From an uncultured Pelagibacteraceae bacterium (GTDB lineage: Bacteria > Pseudomonadota > Alphaproteobacteria > Pelagibacterales > Pelagibacteraceae), in the NCBI GenBank assembly GCA_902583585.1, contig CACHWN010000005.1, forward strand, positions 1 to 64,000: 64,000 nt of DNA, in the 5' to 3' direction. The notes beneath the pieces are model-generated. The model was not told the DNA's origin. It was given only the letters and a program-made list of their open reading frames with translations, and made no database searches. The position numbers were made by a program, and so were the translations under genes. How positions within the stretch are numbered: the stretch's first letter is position 1; the number at the start of each line of letters is the position of its first letter. Of the stretch, positions 22,245-28,801 are shown piece after piece.

Positions 22245-22272
22245 TTTATAAGCATTTATGGAATAATTGCAA
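22245..22272 (-). promoter_or_regulatory. Candidate sigma-70-type promoter for tRNA-Tyr/tuf operon
   Basis: On the minus strand TTGCAA (22267-22272) and TATAAA (22245-22250) are separated by 16 bp and lie 55 bp before tRNA-Tyr. This is the best -35/-10 pair in the 136-bp spacer shared with the divergent rlmB. A small inverted repeat (GTGGGTATCCCAA-like) lies between promoter and tRNA. AT-rich sequence makes chance matches likely, so this is a candidate only. Confidence 0.45.
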
Positions 22273-22326
22273 TAAATCATTTTGCCTTAAAATATGCTAG
22301 TAATTTGAAAAAATTGCTTAAAAATC

Positions 22327-23076
22327 ATGAAAAAAACCACTTTTTTAATTGTCGGAAAACATCCCGTTTTAGAAGCCCTAAAAAACCCATCAAGAAAAAT
22401 AGAAAGAATATTTTTAACGGAAGATGCTCAAAAAAAGTTAAATAGAGAAAACCAGTCATTAAATTTATTTAAGTCAGTAAGTGTTTTTTATAAGTCACGA
22501 AAAGAACTAGATAATTTATGTGGCAGAGATGAAACTACACATCAAGGTTTAGTAGCTGAAGTTGAACATCTAGAGGAAATAACTCTTAAAGAATTTGTGA
22601 TAGATAATAAAAATAAAAATATTAATTTAATTGCATTGGAAGAAGTAACAGATCCACGCAATATCGGCTCAATTATTAGAAGCGCTGTAGCGTTTAATAT
22701 TGACGGATTAATTGTTAAAGAAAGGTCTTTTCCATCTAAAAGTAAGTTGTTATTTAAAAGTGCAAGCGGTGGGACTGAACATATTAAGATATTCAAAGTT
22801 TCTAATTTAAATACAGCCCTTAAATTTTTGAAAACTAAGGAATTTTGGGTAAGCGCTTTTGATGTTACCGCTACAAAAGATTTCACGAAAAATAATTGGA
22901 AAGGAAAAAATGTTTTATTATTCGGATCTGAAGGATATGGGATTAAAGCAAAAACTTTAGAAAATTCCGATTTTAAGTTTAAAGTGAATATGAACGATAA
23001 TATAGAGAGTTTAAACATCTCAAATACTGTATCCGTAGTGTGTCACCATATTTTTCAATCAAACAAAAAGATATGA
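22327..23076 (+). CDS. rlmB: 23S rRNA 2'-O-methyltransferase RlmB-type (SpoU family)
   Basis: 249 aa SpoU/TrmH methyltransferase. An N-terminal substrate-binding domain starts IVGKHPVLEALKN. The knotted SPOUT domain has the motifs LEEVTDPRNIGSIIRSA, VLLFGSEGYGI and VNMNDNIESLNISNTVSV. RlmB methylates G2251 of 23S rRNA in E. coli. A tRNA-specific relative such as TrmH is possible, but the N-terminal domain favours RlmB. It is divergent from the tRNA-Tyr unit. Confidence 0.87.
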   Translation: MKKTTFLIVGKHPVLEALKNPSRKIERIFLTEDAQKKLNRENQSLNLFKSVSVFYKSRKELDNLCGRDETTHQGLVAEVEHLEEITLKEFVIDNKNKNINLIALEEVTDPRNIGSIIRSAVAFNIDGLIVKERSFPSKSKLLFKSASGGTEHIKIFKVSNLNTALKFLKTKEFWVSAFDVTATKDFTKNNWKGKNVLLFGSEGYGIKAKTLENSDFKFKVNMNDNIESLNISNTVSVVCHHIFQSNKKI

Positions 23077-23126
23077 TTTAAAATATATTGTTTTTTTAGT
23101 AAATTTATTTTAAACATCTGTTTCGT

Positions 23127-23202
23127 GCCCTCATAGCTCAATTGGTAGAGCAATTGATTTGTAATCAATAGGTTCGCGGTTCGAGTCCGTGTGAGGGCAC
23201 CA
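23127..23202 (+). tRNA. tRNA-Thr (anticodon TGT)
   Basis: 76-nt plus-strand cloverleaf starting GCCCTCATAGCTCAATTGG. The anticodon stem ATTGA/TCAAT encloses TTTGTAA (TGT), the T arm is CGGTTCGAGTCCG, and CCA is encoded. It lies 50 bp after rlmB and ends 2 bp before the convergent nadK stop. In the related E. coli tufB operon the Thr tRNAs sit beside tRNA-Tyr and tRNA-Gly. Here it is on the opposite strand. Confidence 0.95.
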
Positions 23203-23204
23203 AA

Positions 23205-23972
23205 TTAAGAAGTTTCTTTTATCAATTGTTCTAATTTAATTTTTTTTTGCAAACTTTTATTTTTATCATAAAGAAGATTAAATTTTATTTTATTTTGAAC
23301 TGATATAGTAATTTTTTTGGCGTTTCTTACTTCAATATTATCCGCAACTGCACTAACTGGTCTTTTTAAATAGTTTAAATTTGTAATAATTATTTTTGAC
23401 TTATCACTTACAATTTTTCCACTCCATCTTCTTGGTCTAAATGGGCTAATCGGAGCGACTGATATTTTTTTTGAATTTAAACTTAATATAGGACCGTGGA
23501 CTGATAAGTTGTATGCAGTACTTCCAGCTGGTGTCGAAACAAGAACGCCATCCGCAACTAGTCTTCTCATTAAATAGTTAGATTTATTTTTAATTGATAA
23601 ATTTGCAGCTTGCCTGCTTTGTCTAAGAATTGAGACTTCATTGATAGCTAAAATTTTTCTTGTTTTATTTTTTGTAATCACTTTCATTTCTAAAGGAGAA
23701 ATGTGAATCATTTTCGATTTATCAATATTCTTAATTAATTGTTTTTTGGAGAATTTATTCATAAGGAATCCATAATTACCTGAGTTGATTCCATAAAAGA
23801 GTTTACTTTTTTTTTTATATTTTTTTAATGTTTGGAGCATAAACCCATCTCCGCCTACTACTAAAATAATATTGGGTTTATTTAGTCTACTAAATTTAAA
23901 AATACGGGTTATAATTTTTTTTAATTTTACGGATTTTAAATTTTTATCTGAAATAATTATTGGTTTATACAT
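23205..23972 (-). CDS. nadK: NAD kinase
   Basis: 255 aa. The nucleotide-binding motif VVGGDGFMLQTLK (GGDG) and the conserved DGVLVSTPAGSTAYNLSVHGPIL and SPFRPRRW segments identify NAD kinase. The enzyme phosphorylates NAD to NADP. GGDGFML replaces the common GGDGTML, as in other alphaproteobacterial forms. It lies 9 bp after tRNA-Leu on the same strand, so the two may share a transcript. Confidence 0.93.
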   Translation of the reverse strand: MYKPIIISDKNLKSVKLKKIITRIFKFSRLNKPNIILVVGGDGFMLQTLKKYKKKSKLFYGINSGNYGFLMNKFSKKQLIKNIDKSKMIHISPLEMKVITKNKTRKILAINEVSILRQSRQAANLSIKNKSNYLMRRLVADGVLVSTPAGSTAYNLSVHGPILSLNSKKISVAPISPFRPRRWSGKIVSDKSKIIITNLNYLKRPVSAVADNIEVRNAKKITISVQNKIKFNLLYDKNKSLQKKIKLEQLIKETS

Positions 23973-23981
23973 GTTTTAATT

Positions 23982-24067
23982 TGGTGCCCTCGGCCAGACT
24001 CGAACTGGCACTCCCAAAAGGGCAAGGATTTTAAGTCCTTTGTGTCTACCAATTTCACCACGAGGGC
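23982..24067 (-). tRNA. tRNA-Leu (anticodon TAA), target of duplication
   Basis: 86-nt class II cloverleaf on the minus strand. The acceptor is GCCCTCG/CGAGGGC with discriminator A and encoded CCA. The anticodon stem AAGGA/TCCTT encloses CTTAAAA (TAA), a long variable arm follows, and the T arm is CCAGTTCGAGTCTGG. Its 5' half, from 2 nt before the acceptor to the anticodon loop, is repeated exactly at 25518-25558. If an element inserted here, this gene's promoter-side DNA is element-derived. Confidence 0.95.
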
Positions 24068-24069
24068 AC
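24029..24069. repeat. 41-bp direct repeat, copy 1 (within tRNA-Leu)
   Basis: It covers the anticodon loop through the 5' end of tRNA-Leu plus 2 bp outside it. It is identical over 41 bp to 25518-25558 in the same orientation, 1,489 bp away. On the inner side the match breaks at one base (GGA versus GGG) and then ends. The arrangement is what site-specific integration into a tRNA gene leaves (attL/attR). Confidence 0.93.
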
Positions 24070-24147
24070 GTCGTTATTTTTGTTGTTATTGTTAATATAT
24101 TAATACACAAGTGATTTAAATAAGTAAAAATAATTTATTTTCCGCCT

Positions 24148-24170
24148 CTATCGTCCAGTTTGAGTCCAGT
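24148..24170. repeat. 23-bp terminal repeat of mini-island, left copy
   Basis: CTATCGTCCAGT followed by TTGAGTCCAGT: two GTCCAGT units (24153-24159 and 24164-24170) 11 bp apart. The right copy at 25371-25393 matches at 21 of 23 positions in the same orientation. It lies about 80 bp inside the left 41-bp repeat, on the tRNA side of the protease gene. Confidence 0.85.
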
Positions 24171-24196
24171 CATCATTTATTTTATAGGAATATATT

Positions 24197-25345
24197 TTAA
24201 TTAAATTCACTAAAAAAAGCTTTTCTGGAATTTTGAGCTGCAATTAATTCTTTAACTTTTGCCACGGACATCCAGCATTCTAAATAAACTGTAGCATCTG
24301 TTACAAGTTTTCCAAGTTTTTCATTGTTTAATTCAAAAAATGGTTCACTTGAAAATTTAACTTTATTTCCGCTAGCAAAGATTTTTAAAGTTGATGACTT
24401 AATACCAAAGTTAAAACTTTCTATTCCAGATTTTTTACCATAATGTGAAACTGCTACACCAACAACTCCACCATATTTATTAATTATTGGACCTCCACTA
24501 TTCCCTTTGTTCATTGCTGCATCGGTTTGAAAATTTGATGAATTGTCCTGAAAGCCAACAAGCGCAGTAACACTTCCTTTTGAAGTTTTTATTGCTGAGC
24601 TCACTTTTTTTCCTAACGGGAATCCTGCAATAACTACTTCTTGAAGGAGAGCTACATCTTTTTTAGAAACAGGAAAAAATTGTTTTGGTCTTATATCAGT
24701 TTTTAAAATAGCTAAATCATTTGTTTTATCTTGAGCTACTAATTTTGCCTTATGTTGTTTGTCGTTGTAAGATAATTTAATATCTTTACACCCAGCTATG
24801 ACATGATGATTAGTTATTACATGACCTTGTCGTGTAACAAAAAAACCACTCCCGGATGAAGCAGCAATAATTTTACTATCATCTACAAAAATTTTAGGAG
24901 ATGATCTCTGTTCCTTTTTTCCGGCTGTATTATTGTTACCTAGGTAAGTTGACCATCTTTTTGCTATTGAATTAGTAGATTTATACCTTCGAGTCCATGA
25001 ATTACAATCAGCGTCTGACCGTTGCATTACTCTTCCATTTATTACACCAACAAGGCAATATTTTTTTTTAGGACTAGAAGCATGTAAAATTATTTTTACT
25101 ATTTTGCCCTCTTGTTTCCATGTGCAATCTTTTTCTCTATGAGTATATAAATCCCACCATGATCGCTCACAAAAACCATTGGACATAAATTTCATTGTAA
25201 TAACTCTATGTCCAGCCAACTCGCCGATAAGACCCCCTATTCCCTCGTCTCTCCATTCAGAATTAGTTACATCAATAATTTTTTCAGCATACGAAATACT
25301 GGGTAAAAAAAATATAAAACTCATGATTATTAATAAATTTCTCAT
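24197..25345 (-). CDS. Secreted trypsin-like (S1C/DegP-type) serine protease
   Basis: 382 aa. Residues 1-20 form a signal peptide ending SYA-EK. Residues about 22-140 are a Cys-containing N-terminal region of unknown function (FCERSWWDLYTHREKDC, YCLVGVINGR). A chymotrypsin-fold protease follows with His in VITNHHVIAG, Asp in KTNDLAILKT and Ser in AMNKGNSGGPI. No PDZ domain follows; the ~60-residue tail includes YLECWMSVAKVKELI. It is the only gene between the tRNA-Leu repeats. A periplasmic or outer-surface role is inferred; the substrate is unknown. Confidence 0.85.
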   Translation of the reverse strand: MRNLLIIMSFIFFLPSISYAEKIIDVTNSEWRDEGIGGLIGELAGHRVITMKFMSNGFCERSWWDLYTHREKDCTWKQEGKIVKIILHASSPKKKYCLVGVINGRVMQRSDADCNSWTRRYKSTNSIAKRWSTYLGNNNTAGKKEQRSSPKIFVDDSKIIAASSGSGFFVTRQGHVITNHHVIAGCKDIKLSYNDKQHKAKLVAQDKTNDLAILKTDIRPKQFFPVSKKDVALLQEVVIAGFPLGKKVSSAIKTSKGSVTALVGFQDNSSNFQTDAAMNKGNSGGPIINKYGGVVGVAVSHYGKKSGIESFNFGIKSSTLKIFASGNKVKFSSEPFFELNNEKLGKLVTDATVYLECWMSVAKVKELIAAQNSRKAFFSEFN

Positions 25346-25370
25346 AACTTATCTTATCAAATTTTCCTAC

Positions 25371-25393
25371 CTATCGTCCAGTCTGCGTCCAGT
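25371..25393. repeat. 23-bp terminal repeat of mini-island, right copy
   Basis: CTATCGTCCAGT followed by CTGCGTCCAGT, with GTCCAGT at 25376-25382 and 25387-25393 (11-bp period). It matches the left copy at 24148-24170 in 21 of 23 positions. It lies just upstream of the protease start (25345), so it could instead be a regulator binding site. The presence of a copy at the other end argues for a recombination role. Confidence 0.85.
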
Positions 25394-25468
25394 TTGAACA
25401 AATTAATTATTGTCTAATTCTAATAATAATTGAGTAACAAATTTAAAAGTTAAAATTTTAATTGTTTT

Positions 25469-25494
25469 GAGACTGTATGAGACTAACAGAGACT
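25469..25494. repeat. Three GAGACT repeats with exact 10-bp period
   Basis: GAGACT occurs at 25469-25474, 25479-25484 and 25489-25494, each unit preceded by a similar T/A-G/A context (GTAT, AACA spacers). The array ends 23 bp from the right 41-bp repeat. Exact helical phasing next to an att-like core is typical of arm-type sites for tyrosine recombinases, but it could also be a repressor operator. Confidence 0.8.
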
Positions 25495-25517
25495 ATTGAA
25501 TTTGTGAATCCCTAGGG

Positions 25518-25558
25518 TTTTAAGTCCTTTGTGTCTACCAATTTCACCACGAGGGCAC
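25518..25558 (-). pseudogene. Truncated tRNA-Leu (5' half), direct repeat copy 2
   Basis: On the minus strand positions 25556-25518 reproduce the tRNA-Leu 5' acceptor strand, D arm, and anticodon stem and loop up to TTAAAA, then diverge (CCCTAGGG). No 3' half follows, so no tRNA can form. The fragment is the displaced half expected after integration into the tRNA. The ORF-track start at 25531 is a GTG inside this fragment. Confidence 0.92.
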
Positions 25559-25626
25559 ATCAAGTTTATTTTATTATGTTTAGACATTTATATTATTATT
25601 TTAAATTTATAAAGTATATTCATTAT

Positions 25627-26580
25627 ATGAAAAAAATTTTAATATATAATTCTGGTGGAGGATTAGGTGACTCAATACAATTATTTCCATTATTAATAAG
25701 TTTAAAAGGCCATTTTAGAAAATCAAAATTTTATTATTTGGGAGCTCATTCAAATCATTTTGATGGAAAATTAAAAGAATATAACATTAATTTGGAAACA
25801 TTAGATTTAGGGTTAAAATATTTTGGTTTCAGATGGTGGCACATGTTGATGGCAAGAAAAAGAACATCTAATAAATTTTCTGGTAAATTTGATCTAATAA
25901 TTGACTTACAAACCAAGTTTAGAAATTCTCTCATCCTCAAAAGAATACCTCATGAGTCATTTTATTCCAGAACTTTGGGAGGTTTTTTTTCATCAAAAAA
26001 AATACAATCTAGTTCTTTAAATCACTTAGAAAACTTAAGTTTATTTATAGAAGAAGATATAGTTGAATTGGATTTTAAAGTTAATAAATTATCAAAAGAA
26101 ATTTTAAAGGAGGCTAAAAGGCTATTACCTGGCTCAAATTATGTAGGTTTTTCTATCACACAAGGAAATGAATATAGAAAAAAAAGTTGGTCTATTTATA
26201 AATTTACCTCACTTGCTAATAAGATTCTCTCAAAAGATAAAGTTCCAGTTTTTTTTATCGAAAAAAATAAAATTGATTTGATTAATAAAATAAAAAATCA
26301 AGTACCCTCAGCAATATTTCCTGAACTAAACTCAAATTTATCCTGTCCAGCATTAGTAACAGCTCTTTCTGCAAGACTTAACATAGCAGTTTCTATCGAC
26401 AATGGAATTATGCATATGATGTCCTTAGCAAATATACCGATGATAGTTTTATTTGGCCCAACTAATTCGAAAAAATTTGCCCCTAAAAATAATTTTACGA
26501 AAGTCTTAGATAGTAAAATAATTCATAAAACAAAAGATATAAACTCTATTGAGGTTGATGAAGTACTCAGTCTAATTTAA
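25627..26580 (+). CDS. Glycosyltransferase family 9 (heptosyltransferase-like)
   Basis: 317 aa from ATG at 25627; the track's 32 extra N-terminal residues start within the tRNA fragment and are rejected. The N-terminus ILIYNSGGGLGDSIQLFPLL is the GT9 acceptor-domain glycine-rich motif. The C-terminal VSIDNGIMHMMSLANIPMIVLFGPT is the donor-binding D-x-G-x-x-H motif. GT9 enzymes add heptose or related sugars to lipopolysaccharide core in the inner-membrane cytoplasmic face. The exact sugar is not determined. It converges with the next gene, overlapping by 4 nt. Confidence 0.85.
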   Translation: MKKILIYNSGGGLGDSIQLFPLLISLKGHFRKSKFYYLGAHSNHFDGKLKEYNINLETLDLGLKYFGFRWWHMLMARKRTSNKFSGKFDLIIDLQTKFRNSLILKRIPHESFYSRTLGGFFSSKKIQSSSLNHLENLSLFIEEDIVELDFKVNKLSKEILKEAKRLLPGSNYVGFSITQGNEYRKKSWSIYKFTSLANKILSKDKVPVFFIEKNKIDLINKIKNQVPSAIFPELNSNLSCPALVTALSARLNIAVSIDNGIMHMMSLANIPMIVLFGPTNSKKFAPKNNFTKVLDSKIIHKTKDINSIEVDEVLSLI

Positions 26581-27332
26581 ATGTTTAAAATTTTTATTTT
26601 TTTAGATTTAATTGCTTTCATGAGATCTTTATTAACAAGCATTAACTTTGATTTAGAAGTCGATCTTGAAACAACTGATACACCAATTTTTCCTAATCGA
26701 AAAAAAGGATAGCTACCAATATCAACAAATTTGAAATATTTTTTTTGAATTTTTTCTAGTTGTTTGGCGATATTACTTTCAACTGTGAAAAGATTGACTG
26801 TTTTGCTATGAACTTTAAGACCCTTAACTAAATATTTTTTACAGTTTTCTATCATAGAATTTAAAATTGATGGCACACCTGGAAGAGACAAAACATTTTT
26901 AGTTATAAATCCTGGTGCAGCACTAGACGGATTGTAAATTAATTTTGCTATTTTAGGCATCTTGGCCATCTTTTTTCTTCCATCATTAAATTTTTCTTTA
27001 CCATAATAGGTTTCAAGTATTTTATAGGCTTCATTGTGAAATCCATATTTAACCTTAAAAGCTTTAGCTATAGACTTCGCTGTAATATCATCGTGAGTTG
27101 GTCCTATACCTCCGGTGGTAAATACATAATTAAACTCTTTTGATAAAAACCGAATATTTTGAATTATAGTTTTTTCAACGTCAGGTATAATTCTAACTTC
27201 AGAAACAGTTATACCACAATTTAAGTTTAGCCAATTGCTTAAAAAGGCAATATTTTTATCTTGCGTTCTACCTGATAAAATTTCATTTCCAATTATTAAA
27301 ATTGCTGCATTTACTTTTTTTTTTTTCTTCAT
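26577..27332 (-). CDS. CinA-type molybdopterin-binding domain protein
   Basis: 251 aa. It has the MoCF/MoaB-like domain signatures AAILIIGNEILSGRTQDKN and VFTTGGIGPTHDDIT, followed by PGVPSILNSM, matching COG1058 (CinA N-terminal). The C-terminal NMN-deamidase (PncC) domain of full CinA is absent. CinA N-domains can act on ADP-ribose or NAD(P)-derived compounds; the function of stand-alone versions is not settled. The start is 15 bp from the divergent sfsA ATG. Confidence 0.82.
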   Translation of the reverse strand: MKKKKKVNAAILIIGNEILSGRTQDKNIAFLSNWLNLNCGITVSEVRIIPDVEKTIIQNIRFLSKEFNYVFTTGGIGPTHDDITAKSIAKAFKVKYGFHNEAYKILETYYGKEKFNDGRKKMAKMPKIAKLIYNPSSAAPGFITKNVLSLPGVPSILNSMIENCKKYLVKGLKVHSKTVNLFTVESNIAKQLEKIQKKYFKFVDIGSYPFFRLGKIGVSVVSRSTSKSKLMLVNKDLMKAIKSKKIKILNI

Positions 27333-27347
27333 AGATTGTTAATATAT

Positions 27348-28046
27348 ATGAATTTTATAGGAACATTAATATCAGGTGAATTCATTAAAAGATATAAACG
27401 TTTTTTTGTGGACGTTAAAGTTGGTAATAATGTTATAACTGCGCATTGTCCTAATACAGGTTCAATGATGGGTTTATTAAAAAAAGGTAATATAGTTTGG
27501 CTGAGCAAATCAGATAACCCTAATAGGAAGCTCAAATATACTTTACAAATCATCGAAGATAATAAATCAAAAGTTGGAGTAAATACACATCTAACTAATA
27601 TGATAGTATTTGATGCACTTAAAAACTCAAAAATAAGTGAATTTAAAAATTTCGATACAATTAAACGTGAGGTAAAATTCGGCCACAAAACCAGATTTGA
27701 TTTTCTGGTTTCTAAAAAAAAACAAAAAACATTTATTGAAGTAAAAAATGTTACTCTTTCAAGAAAAAAAGGTGTTGCAGAATTTCCAGATGCTATTACA
27801 GATAGAGGTCTCAAACATATAAACGAATTGTTAAATGCTAGTAAAAAAGGATTTCAAATATATCTCATTTTTGTAATTCAAAGAGATGATTGTAATAAGT
27901 TTGATTTAGCTAATGATATAGATTCTAATTATTGTGAATTATTAAAAAAAGCTCTTAAAAAAAAATTAAATGTACTTTGCTACGATTGTAAATTTTCATC
28001 AAAAAGCATAAAACTAAATAAAAAGATTAATTTAAAAAATTTATGA
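27348..28046 (+). CDS. sfsA: SfsA family DNA/RNA nuclease-like protein
   Basis: 232 aa. IGTLISGEFIKRYKRFFVDV, AHCPNTGSMMGLL and RFDFLVSKKKQKTFIEVKNVTL give the SfsA fold with its nuclease-like E-V-K-N core. SfsA was named for sugar-fermentation stimulation; the biochemical role is unclear. The track starts at a TTG (27336); the ATG at 27348 fits the family start better. It overlaps map by 4 nt and opens the sfsA-map-pur operon. Confidence 0.9.
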   Translation: MNFIGTLISGEFIKRYKRFFVDVKVGNNVITAHCPNTGSMMGLLKKGNIVWLSKSDNPNRKLKYTLQIIEDNKSKVGVNTHLTNMIVFDALKNSKISEFKNFDTIKREVKFGHKTRFDFLVSKKKQKTFIEVKNVTLSRKKGVAEFPDAITDRGLKHINELLNASKKGFQIYLIFVIQRDDCNKFDLANDIDSNYCELLKKALKKKLNVLCYDCKFSSKSIKLNKKINLKNL

Positions 28047-28792
28047 ATGAAAATTATAAAGAGGCTTTTGAAAGAACAAGAATAGCTGGAGAGATAGCTG
28101 CTGGAGCTTTAGAAGAAGTTGCAAAGATTATAAAGCCAGGCACTAAAACCGATGAAATTGATAAGTTATGTTATGAATACATTAATGATCATGGTGCTTA
28201 CTCTGCTCCCCTTTTTTATAGGGGTTTTCCAAAATCATGTTGTACGTCTACGAACCATATTGTTTGTCACGGAATACCATCTGACAAGGTATTGAAAGAT
28301 GGAGATATTGTTAATGTAGATGTTACTGCAATTAAAGACGGGTGGCATGGTGATACTAGTAAAACTTTTAAAATTGGCGAAGTATCTATTAAAGCAAATA
28401 AATTAGTGGAGACTACATACGAGGCTATGATGAAAGCAATTGAGATAATTAAAGAAGATGTTTTTTTGGGTGATATTGGGGCAACAATACAGAACCATGT
28501 TGAAAAGCAAGGTTTTTCAGTGGTACAAGATTTTTGTGGACATGGTATCGGCAAAACATTTCATAAAGAACCTAATGTTTTGCACTATGGAAAAAAAGGA
28601 ACAGGTGAAAAAATAAAAGCTGGAATGATATTTACGATAGAACCAATGATTAATATTGGTACTTATGAAACAAAAACACTTAATGATGGATGGACTGCTG
28701 TAACAAAAGATAAATCATTATCAGCACAATTTGAACATACTATAGGTGTAACAAAAGAAGGTTGTGAAATTTTTACTTTAAAAAAAATTTAA
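28043..28792 (+). CDS. map: Methionine aminopeptidase, type I
   Basis: 249 aa. Metal ligands are visible in DVTAIKDGWHGDTSKTF (the two aspartates), DFCGHGIGKTFH (His), the FTIEPM glutamate and the QFEHTIGV glutamate. The N-terminal CCTSTNHIVCHGIP is type I typical. The enzyme removes initiator methionine from nascent proteins. It is coupled to sfsA (ATGA overlap) and followed 9 bp later by purB. Confidence 0.96.
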   Translation: MNENYKEAFERTRIAGEIAAGALEEVAKIIKPGTKTDEIDKLCYEYINDHGAYSAPLFYRGFPKSCCTSTNHIVCHGIPSDKVLKDGDIVNVDVTAIKDGWHGDTSKTFKIGEVSIKANKLVETTYEAMMKAIEIIKEDVFLGDIGATIQNHVEKQGFSVVQDFCGHGIGKTFHKEPNVLHYGKKGTGEKIKAGMIFTIEPMINIGTYETKTLNDGWTAVTKDKSLSAQFEHTIGVTKEGCEIFTLKKI

Positions 28793-28801
28793 ATTATTTA
28801 G

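Larger units (their letters stand above)
24029..25558. mobile_element. tRNA-Leu-bounded mini-island carrying a protease gene
   Basis: The 41-bp perfect direct repeats of the tRNA-Leu 5' half bound a 1,489-bp unit. Inside is one CDS (secreted S1C-type protease). Near the ends lie short phased repeats: paired GTCCAGT at both sides and three GAGACT with 10-bp period at the right side. They resemble recombinase arm-binding sites. No integrase or phage gene is present, so this is either a remnant, an element mobilised in trans, or an old deletion derivative. Insertion by a tyrosine recombinase is inferred. Confidence 0.7.

Noticed and set aside
25531-25626. N-terminal extension of the GT9 gene
   Set aside because: Starts with a GTG inside the tRNA-Leu fragment; family homology begins at the ATG at 25627.
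25559-25626. Candidate promoter motifs upstream of the displaced tRNA fragment
   Set aside because: The stretch is almost pure A/T and offers many weak -10 matches but no convincing -35, so no call is made.
27336-27347. TTG start for sfsA
   Set aside because: The ATG at 27348 begins at the conserved family N-terminus and gives a normal length.
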